Shown piece by piece: positions 33,399 to 40,847 of a DNA stretch of 40,847 nt. Under the pieces are notes generated by a model, which was given only the letters and a program-made list of their open reading frames with translations, had not been told where the DNA came from and ran no database searches. Source of the stretch: JAZRPG01 sp045649105 (lineage in GTDB: Bacteria; Bacillota; Clostridia; Oscillospirales; JAAYXM01); assembly GCA_045649105.1 (NCBI GenBank), contig JAZRPG010000025.1:1-40847 (forward strand). Direction: 5' to 3'. The translations under genes and the position numbers were made by a program. Position 1 is the stretch's first letter. Every line of letters begins with the position of its first letter.

Positions 33399-34250
33399 GT
33401 GGAGCTTACAAACAACGAACGCGCGGAAGTGCTCATACGGGCACTTCCCTACATACAAAAATACAGAAATAAGATTGTCGTCATCAAATACGGCGGAAAC
33501 GCCATGATAGACGAGGAACTCAAGCGTGCCGTAATGGGCGACGTCGTTCTCCTCACGCTTGTCGGCGTCAAGGTCGTCCTCGTGCACGGCGGAGGCCCTG
33601 AAATATCCGACATGCTCAAGAAAATAGGCAAAAAGAGCGAGTTTTTAAACGGACTCCGTGTTACTGACCGCGAGACTGCCGAAATCGTCCTTCAGATTCT
33701 TGCAGGAAAGATAAACAAGAGCCTTGTTAACCTTCTGCAGAACACAGGCGCACCCGCAATCGGGCTGTGCGGAATTGACGGACACATGATTGAAGCTGAG
33801 CCGCAGGACCCGGAGCTTGGCTTTGTCGGCAAAATAACGAATGTGAACACAAAGCCGGTAACAGATGTACTGGACGCAGGCTACATACCCGTCGTCTCAA
33901 CTGTCGGCTGTGACAGTGACGGCAATGTATACAACATAAACGCCGATACCGTTGCCGCCGCACTTGCAGGTGCGCTCGGTGCAGAGGCACTTATCTCTCT
34001 CACCGATATATCAGGAATTCTCCGTGACCGCGACGACGAAAGCTCACTCATTCCGAAAATACATGTCAGCGACGCACCGCGTCTTGTAAAAGAAGGTGTA
34101 ATCTCGGGCGGTATGATTCCGAAAGTAGATTGCTGCATTGAGGCGATACGCCGTGGCGTCAGCAGAGTTTTCATTATCGACGGGCGCGTTCCGCACTCGA
34201 TTATAATGGAGCTTCTGACCGACGAAGGCATAGGAACAATGTTCCTGTAA
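33399..34250 (+). CDS. argB: Acetylglutamate kinase
   Basis: Phosphorylates N-acetylglutamate, usually the arginine-inhibited step in the cyclic pathway. The 283-aa amino acid kinase has IVVIKYGGNAM near residue 26, VLVHGGGPEIS near 61, NINADTVAAALAGALGA near 179 and the late SGGMIPKVD with Lys near 242. Start is GTG at 33399, with AAAAGGGGTG 8 nt upstream. It follows argJ by 17 nt. The N-terminal helix (ERAEVLIRALPYIQKY) is of the kind that in arginine-sensitive enzymes forms hexamers; feedback control is inferred. Confidence 0.97.
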   Translation: MELTNNERAEVLIRALPYIQKYRNKIVVIKYGGNAMIDEELKRAVMGDVVLLTLVGVKVVLVHGGGPEISDMLKKIGKKSEFLNGLRVTDRETAEIVLQILAGKINKSLVNLLQNTGAPAIGLCGIDGHMIEAEPQDPELGFVGKITNVNTKPVTDVLDAGYIPVVSTVGCDSDGNVYNINADTVAAALAGALGAEALISLTDISGILRDRDDESSLIPKIHVSDAPRLVKEGVISGGMIPKVDCCIEAIRRGVSRVFIIDGRVPHSIIMELLTDEGIGTMFL

Positions 34251-34269
34251 AGCTGAAAGGAATTTTTGT

Positions 34270-35433
34270 ATGAACACAATTGAAATATGCGACAAATATG
34301 TCGCGCCAACATACAAGAGAGCCAACCTCGCCATTGCGCGCGGGGAAGGCTCCATACTGTATGATGAGGACGGAAAAAGTTATATAGACCTCGGAAGCGG
34401 TATCGCGGTCAACACCTTTGGTGTATCTGACCCCGTCTGGCAGGAGGCAGTTTGCGAGCAGGCAAAGAAAATACAGCACGCATCAAACCTCTATTACACC
34501 GCACCACAGGCAGAGCTTGCACGCATGCTTTGCACGCGCACGGGGCTGTCCTCCGTATTTTTCGGTAACTCAGGCGCCGAGGCAAACGAATGTGCAATAA
34601 AGGCAGCGCGCAAATACTCACACGACAAATACGGCGACGGACGGCATATCATAGTCACGCTCAGAAACAGCTTCCACGGGCGGACGGTAACCACTCTGTC
34701 AGCAACGGGACAGGACATCTTCCACAAGGACTTTACTCCATTTACGGAAGGGTTTGTATATGCTGAGCCAAACGATATAGATAACCTCCGTGAAATTTTT
34801 GATAAGCATCCGTGCTGTGCATTCATGGCAGAGCTTATACAGGGCGAGAGCGGGGTTACCAACCTCGACCCTGAATATATTAAGGCGGCGCATGCTCTTT
34901 GTGCAGAGCGCGACATTTTATTCATAGCAGATGAGGTGCAGACGGGCAACGGACGCACGGGAAAACTCTATGCATATATGCATTTCGGCATTCTTCCGGA
35001 CATCGTCACCACTGCAAAAGGTCTGGCGGGAGGACTTCCGCTCGGCGCTGCAATGTTCGGCAAAAAATGCCGCGACACTCTCGGCTACGGGTCTCACGGC
35101 TCGACCTTCGGCGGAAACCCTATTTGCGCCGCCGCCGCCATAAGTACGCTCTCACGCATTGATGATGAGCTCCTTTCGGGCGTTACAGAGCGAAGCAATA
35201 TTATAAAGCAGGAGCTTCTCGGCGTGCCGGGAGTCAAGTCAATAAGCGGACTCGGACTTATGCTCGGCATCGAATGCGAGCGCCCCGCATCAGACATCGT
35301 GAAGGAATGTCTTGAAAAAGGCGTCGTCGTACTTACGGCTCACGAAAAAGTCCGCCTGCTTCCGGCGCTTAATATCCCTGTCGATACACTTACCAAGGCT
35401 GTTAAAATAATCAAAGAGGTGGTACATATATGA
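34270..35433 (+). CDS. argD: Acetylornithine aminotransferase
   Basis: A PLP-dependent class III aminotransferase that makes N-acetylornithine from the semialdehyde with glutamate. The 387-aa protein has the SGAEANECAIKAARKYS block near residue 100, ELIQGESGV near 189, FIADEVQTGNGRTG near 216 and the Schiff-base lysine Lys250 in TTAKGLAGGLPLGA. GSHGSTFGGNP follows near 276. Start ATG at 34270 with AAAGGAA upstream. Its TGA overlaps the argF ATG by 4 nt. Confidence 0.97.
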   Translation: MNTIEICDKYVAPTYKRANLAIARGEGSILYDEDGKSYIDLGSGIAVNTFGVSDPVWQEAVCEQAKKIQHASNLYYTAPQAELARMLCTRTGLSSVFFGNSGAEANECAIKAARKYSHDKYGDGRHIIVTLRNSFHGRTVTTLSATGQDIFHKDFTPFTEGFVYAEPNDIDNLREIFDKHPCCAFMAELIQGESGVTNLDPEYIKAAHALCAERDILFIADEVQTGNGRTGKLYAYMHFGILPDIVTTAKGLAGGLPLGAAMFGKKCRDTLGYGSHGSTFGGNPICAAAAISTLSRIDDELLSGVTERSNIIKQELLGVPGVKSISGLGLMLGIECERPASDIVKECLEKGVVVLTAHEKVRLLPALNIPVDTLTKAVKIIKEVVHI

Positions 35434-36335
35434 AGCATCTGTTAAAGCTTTCAGACCTTGATGCAAAGGAAATCCTTTCACTGCTTAATTTAGCTGACCA
35501 GCTTAAATACGAGAAGAAAAACGGCATTGAGCACAAATACTTAAACGGCAAGACTCTCGGCATGATATTCCAGAAGTCATCGACCCGGACGCGTGTTTCA
35601 TTCGAGGTTGGCATTTACCAGCTCGGCGGAACAGCCCTTTTCCTCAGCCCCCGCGACCTGCAGATAGGCCGCGGCGAGCCGATAGAGGATACTGCGCGTG
35701 TACTCTCCCGCTATCTTGACGGAATTATGATACGCACCTTTGACCAGGCAGAGGTTGAAGCTCTTGCAAAGCACGGTTCAATCCCGATAATAAACGGGCT
35801 TACCGACTATGCGCACCCGTGCCAGGTTCTTGCAGACCTTATGACAATACGCGAGTACAAGCATTCATTCGACGGGCTTAAACTCTGTTTTGTAGGCGAC
35901 GGCAACAACATGGCAAACTCTCTTATCGTCGGCTGCATTAAGATGGGCATGGAAGTCGCAATCGCCTGCCCCGATGAATATAAACCTGATGCCGATATTA
36001 TGAAATGGGCATCGGAAAACGGCAAATTTACATGCACGAGCAATATTACAGAGGCAGTCTCCGGCGCAGATGTGCTCTATACCGATGTCTGGGCATCCAT
36101 GGGTCAGGAAGATGAGGCTAAAATCCGCGCAAAGGCTTTCTCCGGTTTCTGCATTGACTCATCAGTTATGGAAAAGGCGGCAAAGGACGCAATCGTCATG
36201 CACTGCCTGCCTGCACACCGCGGCGAGGAAATCAGCGCTGAGGTTTTGGAGGCACAGGCGCATGTAATATTTGACGAAGCAGAAAACAGACTGCATGCAC
36301 AAAAAGCCGTTATGGTAAAACTCATGGCAGACTGA
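35430..36335 (+). CDS. argF: Ornithine carbamoyltransferase
   Basis: Makes citrulline from ornithine and carbamoyl phosphate. The 301-aa protein has KSSTRTRVSFEVG near residue 50, YAHPCQVLADLM near 129 and MHCLPAHRGEEI near 256, with the His typical of ornithine enzymes (the putrescine paralogue at 24850 has Ser there). GGTALFL and SPRDLQIGRGEP near 65-80 are also ArgF-like. Coupled to argD by a 4-nt overlap. Carbamoyl phosphate must come from elsewhere, since the carA gene that follows is only a stump. Confidence 0.96.
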   Translation: MKHLLKLSDLDAKEILSLLNLADQLKYEKKNGIEHKYLNGKTLGMIFQKSSTRTRVSFEVGIYQLGGTALFLSPRDLQIGRGEPIEDTARVLSRYLDGIMIRTFDQAEVEALAKHGSIPIINGLTDYAHPCQVLADLMTIREYKHSFDGLKLCFVGDGNNMANSLIVGCIKMGMEVAIACPDEYKPDADIMKWASENGKFTCTSNITEAVSGADVLYTDVWASMGQEDEAKIRAKAFSGFCIDSSVMEKAAKDAIVMHCLPAHRGEEISAEVLEAQAHVIFDEAENRLHAQKAVMVKLMAD

Positions 36336-36359
36336 TTTTTAATCCCGCAGCCCAAAGGT

Positions 36360-36605
36360 ATGAAACCATATAAAAAAGCATATTTACACCTGCAAAACGG
36401 CAATGTATTTGAAGGGTTCGCCTTCGGCTCAGAAAATGAGTCCGTAGGCGAACCCGTTTTCAACACGGGAGCAGGCGGGTTTATTAAAACCCTTACTGAC
36501 CCTGTATGCTTCGGACAAATCGGGGTTTTCACCTTTCCTCTTGTCGGCAACTACGGCATTATTGAAAGCAATTTTAAAAGCTCCGCGGCGGTGACCTTAT
36601 CGTAA
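36360..36605 (+). pseudogene. carA: carA stump (carbamoyl-phosphate synthase small subunit, N-terminus only)
   Basis: ATG at 36360, 24 nt after argF. The first 73 or so codons match CarA: KKAYLHLQNGNVFEGFAFGS, then ESVGEPVFNTGAGGFIKTLTDP, GQIGVFTFPLVGNYGI, given here in pieces. Similarity ends at about FKS (36578-36580), inside the N-terminal domain. The glutamine amidotransferase half with its catalytic cysteine is missing, and the frame stops at 36605. carB is not present in the window. In related operons carA and carB close the arg cluster, so a deletion removed them. Confidence 0.85.
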
Positions 36606-36676
36606 ATTACACAGATGAGAGAGTCACACTTACCGGAAATGCAAGCCTTGTTTATGAAGGAATAATCGAATACTAA
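36581..36676 (+). pseudogene. dapF: dapF tail (diaminopimelate epimerase C-terminus only)
   Basis: From 36581 a different frame reads LRGGDLIVNYTDERVTLTG, then NASLVYEGIIEY and stop at 36676. This fits the last 31 residues of diaminopimelate epimerase, whose family ending is LGGDLxIEW...VxLTGPAxxVFEGEI. The fragment follows the carA stump with no spacer, so the junction of a large deletion is at about 36578-36581. The two parts are in different frames and no fused protein is made. Confidence 0.75.
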
Positions 36677-36691
36677 TTTATTCAGTTCAAA

Positions 36692-36733
36692 AAACATGGG
36701 TTACAGATACGCACTGCAACCCATGTTTTTTTG
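36692..36733 (+). terminator. Terminator at the end of the arginine operon
   Basis: AAACATGGGTT (36692-36702) pairs with AACCCATGTTT (36718-36728), followed by a T run (TTTTG). It closes the arg operon and the carA/dapF scar. Confidence 0.8.
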
Positions 36734-36776
36734 TTCAAACAGTCTTTGATATTTATTTAATGTCTTAAAACAGATA

Positions 36777-36805
36777 TTGCAAATCACATATCCGTCTTAT
36801 ATAAT
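36777..36805 (+). promoter_or_regulatory. Sigma-A promoter for the SLH-HtrA pair
   Basis: TTGCAA (36777-36782), 17-nt spacer, TATAAT (36800-36805). The start near 36812 is 31 nt before the ATG at 36843. No clear promoter lies before the second gene. Confidence 0.7.
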
Positions 36806-36842
36806 ATAATACAGAGACAGCTTGATACTGGGGGAATTTTAA

Positions 36843-38705
36843 ATGAAAAAGCGTCCGGTGGCAATACTCACGTTAGTTATTATCTGCATTTCACTTACTC
36901 TGACACCTATCTCTGCAGCTCCTGCATATACAAGCTATGCCGAGAGTCTTTCTGCGCTTGGCGTCTTTCTCGGCACGGGAAATGGCTTTGAGCTTGAACG
37001 TGCGCCAACGCGGATAGAATGTCTTGTTATGCTTATTCGCCTTCTCGGTGCGGAGAAGGAAGCAATCGCGATGAACGACGAAGCAATCCCGTTTACAGAT
37101 GTCCCCAAGTGGGCAAACGGCTATGCCGCGTATGCATATAAGAACAGGCTGACAAACGGAATCAGCGAAAAAAACTTTGGCTCGCAGATGACGGCAGACG
37201 CTAAGATGTACACTACTTTTCTGTTGCGCGCATTGGGGTATAACGATAACCACGGCGATTTTTCATATAACAGTGCTGTAGAATTTGCACATGATATCGG
37301 TCTTATAGATTCATCGTTTAACTCCACCCTGAATAAAGACATATTTCTCCGCGGACACATCGCAAAAATGTCATACGACGCGCTTAACTTCAAATACAAA
37401 AACAGCACGGATTCCTTAATCGAAGTTCTTATGGAGCGCGGCAGCATACCAAAAGAAATTGGCAAAAAGTTCATTTTAGGCAAGGTTACAACCGAGAAAA
37501 CACCCCTTACAAAATCGGAACTCTCAAAAAATACGCGCAGTCTCGTCGAAATAGCCACAATTTCTGACGGTGATATGCACATCGGCAGCGGCGTCATTAT
37601 CGATAGTGACGGCATAATATACACTACATATCACAATATACGTCGCGCAACCGAAATAGTTGTAGTCCTCGACGACGGGCGAGAGTTCAGAAACAATGTA
37701 CGGGTGCTCGGCTTTGACCTTGACAAAAACATAGCGATAATTAAAATCCCGGTTTCAGGCCTCATTCCCGCAGTTCTCGGCACTTCAAACGGCATATCGG
37801 CAGGCGAAGAAGTAATGGCGATAAGCAGTCCCTTCGGCCTTCTCAATACAGTAACATCCGGACTTATCTCCGCAGTTTCCGACGGGTATATTCAGACCTC
37901 GGCTCCGATAAGCGAGGGTTCTGCGGGAGGCGCACTGCTTAACATATACGGCGAAGTTATCGGAATCGCAACAGATACCATAACTGACGGAAATAATATA
38001 GGCTTTGCCATACCGATAGACAGTTTTAAAAATATTAAAACTGATGAAAATTACACACTTGATCAATTTTACGCCTACTGCTTAATGAACAATACACCAA
38101 GAAAACCGCCGCAAAATCTCCGCATAGCTTATGACTTTACCGATAATGTAGTAGGCTTTCAATGGGACCCTGTGCCCGGAGCTGACTATTACCACATGTA
38201 TTTTCTGTCATCCGAAAGTGACAACCTCATATGCATTTACGATGAGACGAAAGTAAATATGATGAAGTTTGAGTACACCGATGATTTTTCAGTTGGCATC
38301 GGGACCTTCAAGGTCGGCAAATCGTACGCGGCATTTGTCACCTGTGTCATCGACGGAATTGAATCCAAACTCTCAGAGCCTCTGGTATTTACAAAGAAAA
38401 AAGCCCCTGAACTCATGGTGTTTTACTATGACGATGCGCCTTCGGTTATCGATTTCGGACGCACCTTCGGTCAGGCTCGCTTTAAGGCAAAGGACAATGT
38501 ATACGAATACCGCAATGTACGCGAAGAATCCCTTGCCGCGTACAAAAGAGAGCTCGTAATCGCCGGTTTTTCGCGCGTCTCAGAGGCTGATACCGATATT
38601 GGGCTCACCGGTGATACCTATTACGACCCGAAAAACAATGTGACGGTTGTAATATCTGAGACGAAGAAGGATACAATTCTCAATGTAACAATCACAATTT
38701 ACTGA
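36843..38705 (+). CDS. SLH-domain HtrA-like protein, predicted catalytically inactive
   Basis: A 620-aa exported protein. Signal peptide 1-26; S-layer homology repeats about 28-185 (ALGVFLGTGNGFELERAPTR, FTDVPKWANGYAAYAYKN in pieces) that should bind cell-wall polymer; a trypsin-like S1C domain about 225-415; a fibronectin-III-like domain about 418-515; and an unrecognised C-terminal domain. The histidine of the triad is kept (His264 in TTYHNI). The Asp position is Asn296 (DKNIAII) and the Ser position is Ala361 (GSAGG instead of GSSGG). Both aligned residues are intact in the next gene. It is therefore probably a pseudoprotease that binds peptide or partner without cleaving. Start ATG with GGGGG upstream; 17 nt separate it from the paralogue. 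Confidence 0.88.
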   Translation: MKKRPVAILTLVIICISLTLTPISAAPAYTSYAESLSALGVFLGTGNGFELERAPTRIECLVMLIRLLGAEKEAIAMNDEAIPFTDVPKWANGYAAYAYKNRLTNGISEKNFGSQMTADAKMYTTFLLRALGYNDNHGDFSYNSAVEFAHDIGLIDSSFNSTLNKDIFLRGHIAKMSYDALNFKYKNSTDSLIEVLMERGSIPKEIGKKFILGKVTTEKTPLTKSELSKNTRSLVEIATISDGDMHIGSGVIIDSDGIIYTTYHNIRRATEIVVVLDDGREFRNNVRVLGFDLDKNIAIIKIPVSGLIPAVLGTSNGISAGEEVMAISSPFGLLNTVTSGLISAVSDGYIQTSAPISEGSAGGALLNIYGEVIGIATDTITDGNNIGFAIPIDSFKNIKTDENYTLDQFYAYCLMNNTPRKPPQNLRIAYDFTDNVVGFQWDPVPGADYYHMYFLSSESDNLICIYDETKVNMMKFEYTDDFSVGIGTFKVGKSYAAFVTCVIDGIESKLSEPLVFTKKKAPELMVFYYDDAPSVIDFGRTFGQARFKAKDNVYEYRNVREESLAAYKRELVIAGFSRVSEADTDIGLTGDTYYDPKNNVTVVISETKKDTILNVTITIY

Positions 38706-38722
38706 TAAAGGGAGCAACCTGT

Positions 38723-40600
38723 ATGTGTAAAAAAAATCTCAGAATTATCTCACGGCTTATCATCGCGGTATTTCTTCTTTCGCTGTTTTCTTTTTCCGCG
38801 CTTGCAACAAATTATGACAGCTACGCAAAAAGCCTCTCTACACTCGGCGTTTTCAAGGGCACGGGAAAGGGCTTTGAGCTTGAACGAGCTCCTACGCGTG
38901 CCGAAAGCCTTGTAATGCTCATTCGTCTCCTCGGTGCAGAAAAGGAAGCTCTCGCAATGAAGGATGTCTCCACCAAATTCACCGATGTCCCCGAATGGGT
39001 CCGCGGATATGTCGCATATGCTGTTAAAAACGGGCTAACACGCGGCATAAGTGATACAAAATTCGGCTCATCGCTCTCCACTGATGCAAGAATGTACACC
39101 ACATTTCTGCTTCGCTCACTGGGATACAACGACAATGCAGGCGACTTCAGCTATACAAAATCCATTCAATTTGCAAGGTCAATAGGTCTTATTGACTCAG
39201 ACTTTGAATCACAGCTTGAGCGTTCTTCATTTCTTCGCGGACATATTGCGAAAATGTCATACGACGCGCTTCGTCTTCCCCTGCGCGGCAGCGATGTGTC
39301 TCTTATTCAAAGTCTTGTAGCAAAGGGCAGCATAAACGCAGCCGCCGCAAATGCTTTTACAGCTACAAACCTCTCCGCAGCACCTGTCACTGATGAAAAA
39401 AGCATACAAGAGATTGCAAAAAACGCAAACAGTGTCGTATACATAGAATCAATATCAAGTGATGCATCTTCTTTAGGCAGTGGCTTCATAATCAACCAGA
39501 ACGGAACAATCGTCACAAACTACCATGTTATTGAAGGGGCACAGAAGCTTATTGTCACGCTCAATGATAATCGCTCATTCTCAAAGGATATAACCGTTCT
39601 GGGTTACAGCCGCGCACTTGACCTTGCAATTATAAAAATAAACGCTACAGGTCTTCCTGCCGTTAAGCTCGGCGACTCAAGCAGTGTCCGTGTTGCCGAC
39701 AATGTAGTTGCAATCGGAAGCCCCATGGGACAGTTTAACACTGTTTCAAACGGCATTGTTTCAGCTATGTGGGGTTCCCATATTCAGATTTCCGCGCCCA
39801 TAAGTCATGGTTCAAGCGGCGGAGCACTCTTTAATATGCGCGGCGAGGTAATCGGTGTCACTTCAAGCGGTATCGACGAGGGGCAGAATCTTGGGTTTGC
39901 AATTCCGATAAACCGGCTCAAAGACATACAACTCAACAAAAATTTTACATTAAGCCAATTTACAAGCTATGCCGCATCACACAGCGAGGCGGGCGAGCCA
40001 CCCATGCTTGCATACACTGTAAAAGAAACGCCTAAATATATGTATATACAATGGAACGAGGTCCCTGAGGCCGATTATTACCATGTTTACTTTTGTAACG
40101 CCGGGTCAGATACATATTATTATGATACAGACGAAAGAGGACAGAAGAAAAAATACTATTACGGCAAAGAGTATTCAGCAAAAATCGGCCCGTTCGAATC
40201 AGGAAAGCGAGTTTATGTCATTGTCACATCCGTTCAGGACGGTGTTGAGTCGGAGGACAGCACTCAGTTTATACTCACAAAAAGCGCTCCTGATGTAGGT
40301 GCAATGTACTACACAGGCTTCAAGGTCCCTGATTTCGGAAAGTATTTCGGCTATACTCCGGCAGAATATAAAACAGACGCATATCTGTACAACGGCCTTA
40401 CAAAAGCACATATACAGGAATATGAATCACTTTTAGATGAATTTGGATTTGAGTACTATGGAGAGGACTATGACGCAGAATCCGACATAGATTACTACTT
40501 CTACAGTAACGAATCGTTAAACCTTGATGTTATTCTGCTCATTACAGGAAATGCCGGCAAATATGATATGATAGTATATATATCAAAATCTGACAGTTAA
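38723..40600 (+). CDS. SLH-domain HtrA-like serine protease
   Basis: A 625-aa paralogue of the preceding protein with the same domain order: signal peptide (hydrophobic to about residue 28), SLH repeats (about 30-190), S1C trypsin-like protease (about 228-420), fibronectin-like domain and a C-terminal domain. The triad is complete: His268 (TNYHVIEGA), Asp300 (RALDLAIIKI) and Ser365 (HGSSGGAL). No PDZ domain is evident, unlike DegP. It should be an active surface protease held to the cell wall. ATG at 38723 with AAAGGGAG upstream. The two genes are a tandem duplication and are probably cotranscribed. Confidence 0.92.
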   Translation: MCKKNLRIISRLIIAVFLLSLFSFSALATNYDSYAKSLSTLGVFKGTGKGFELERAPTRAESLVMLIRLLGAEKEALAMKDVSTKFTDVPEWVRGYVAYAVKNGLTRGISDTKFGSSLSTDARMYTTFLLRSLGYNDNAGDFSYTKSIQFARSIGLIDSDFESQLERSSFLRGHIAKMSYDALRLPLRGSDVSLIQSLVAKGSINAAAANAFTATNLSAAPVTDEKSIQEIAKNANSVVYIESISSDASSLGSGFIINQNGTIVTNYHVIEGAQKLIVTLNDNRSFSKDITVLGYSRALDLAIIKINATGLPAVKLGDSSSVRVADNVVAIGSPMGQFNTVSNGIVSAMWGSHIQISAPISHGSSGGALFNMRGEVIGVTSSGIDEGQNLGFAIPINRLKDIQLNKNFTLSQFTSYAASHSEAGEPPMLAYTVKETPKYMYIQWNEVPEADYYHVYFCNAGSDTYYYDTDERGQKKKYYYGKEYSAKIGPFESGKRVYVIVTSVQDGVESEDSTQFILTKSAPDVGAMYYTGFKVPDFGKYFGYTPAEYKTDAYLYNGLTKAHIQEYESLLDEFGFEYYGEDYDAESDIDYYFYSNESLNLDVILLITGNAGKYDMIVYISKSDS

Positions 40601-40651
40601 AAAAGTGCCCACCCCGCAAACTCCAAGGCAGGCACAATATAAAAAGCTTGC

Positions 40652-40697
40652 AGAGCATATCGGAAATTCCTCTCGATTTTCCGATATGCTCTTTCTT
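40652..40697 (+). terminator. Terminator of the SLH-HtrA pair
   Basis: AGAGCATATCGGAAA (40652-40666) pairs exactly with TTTCCGATATGCTCT (40678-40692), a 15-bp stem, followed by TTCTT. Confidence 0.85.
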
Positions 40698-40786
40698 ACA
40701 TCAACTACCCTTCATTTTCTACATAAATACGCAGAATTTTCCCGCTTTTTTTGTATATAATTTTAAAGTTTTATGTGCAAAAAAAG

Positions 40787-40815
40787 TTTACTTTGAAAGA
40801 GCTTTATGTTACAAT
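40787..40815 (+). promoter_or_regulatory. Candidate promoter at the right edge
   Basis: TTTACT (40787-40792), 17-nt spacer, TACAAT (40810-40815). It may drive a gene beyond the window; the last 150 bases hold no coding frame I can support. Confidence 0.4.
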
Positions 40816-40847
40816 AACAGAAACCACAAAAAATAAACAAGCAAAAA

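Noticed and set aside
36360..36676. A carA-dapF fusion protein
   Set aside because: The two parts are in different frames and the carA frame stops at 36605, so no fused product is encoded.

Overview
The window looks like chromosome of a spore-forming member of the Clostridia, probably an anaerobic gut or sediment lineage. The reasons are the sporulation genes spoIIP and spoVM, strong Shine-Dalgarno sequences with frequent GTG and TTG starts, promoters of the TTGACA-17-TATAAT type, SLH-domain surface proteins and a lipobox lipoprotein. I see no transposase, phage gene, CRISPR array or rRNA. TAG, TAA and TGA are all used as stops.

Layout. 1-5000 (minus strand): the end of a membrane protein, then a run of prs, a KDG-type sugar kinase, an Ldh2-family dehydrogenase and a 2-hydroxyacid dehydrogenase. 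5133-6761 (plus): a strong promoter, tRNA-Thr(CGT), tRNA-Gly(CCC), a terminator and mnmE. 6764-10148 (minus): spoIIP, a terminator, two very small genes (spoVM, 27 aa; a 49-aa membrane peptide) and pepF. 10200-11455 (plus): an unrecognised 158-aa protein and a double-OB SSB-like protein. 11456-13144: a short-chain dehydrogenase flanked by copies of an intergenic repeat with two hairpins. 13145-17246 (minus): a large secreted protein built from a duplicated module, and a NAT_N/GNAT_C acyltransferase. 17459-20512 (plus): an AGE-family epimerase, the scar of a D-aminopeptidase gene and a Cthe_2159-type lipoprotein. 20582-22816 (minus): a ZIP transporter with its DtxR/MntR-type regulator, a DUF368 (PopT) lipid carrier transporter and the scar of a KtrB/TrkH gene. 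23044-24721 (plus): two tandem ATP-grasp ligases. 24850-29311: a complete agmatine deiminase operon (putrescine carbamoyltransferase, antiporter, agmatine deiminase, carbamate kinase). 29444-29842: Mini-RNase III. 29965-36676: the arginine operon argG-argC-argJ-argB-argD-argF, ending in a carA stump joined to the tail of a dapF gene. 36843-40600: two tandem SLH-anchored HtrA-like proteins.

How it fits together. The agmatine operon turns agmatine into putrescine, CO2, ammonia and ATP. The arginine operon next to it is under a likely ArgR site with three copies of an 11-bp motif. That operon carries an in-frame TAG in argJ and has lost nearly all of carA. Three other places hold the ends of otherwise missing genes, so the region is undergoing deletion.

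Most notable: (1) the tandem SLH-HtrA pair, in which the second copy has an intact His-Asp-Ser triad and the first has Asp to Asn and Ser to Ala replacements at the aligned positions, a protease next to its own pseudoprotease; (2) the intergenic repeat with a compensatory base-pair change; (3) spoVM and its small membrane neighbour, which are too short for ordinary gene calling; (4) the deletion scars and the argJ stop.
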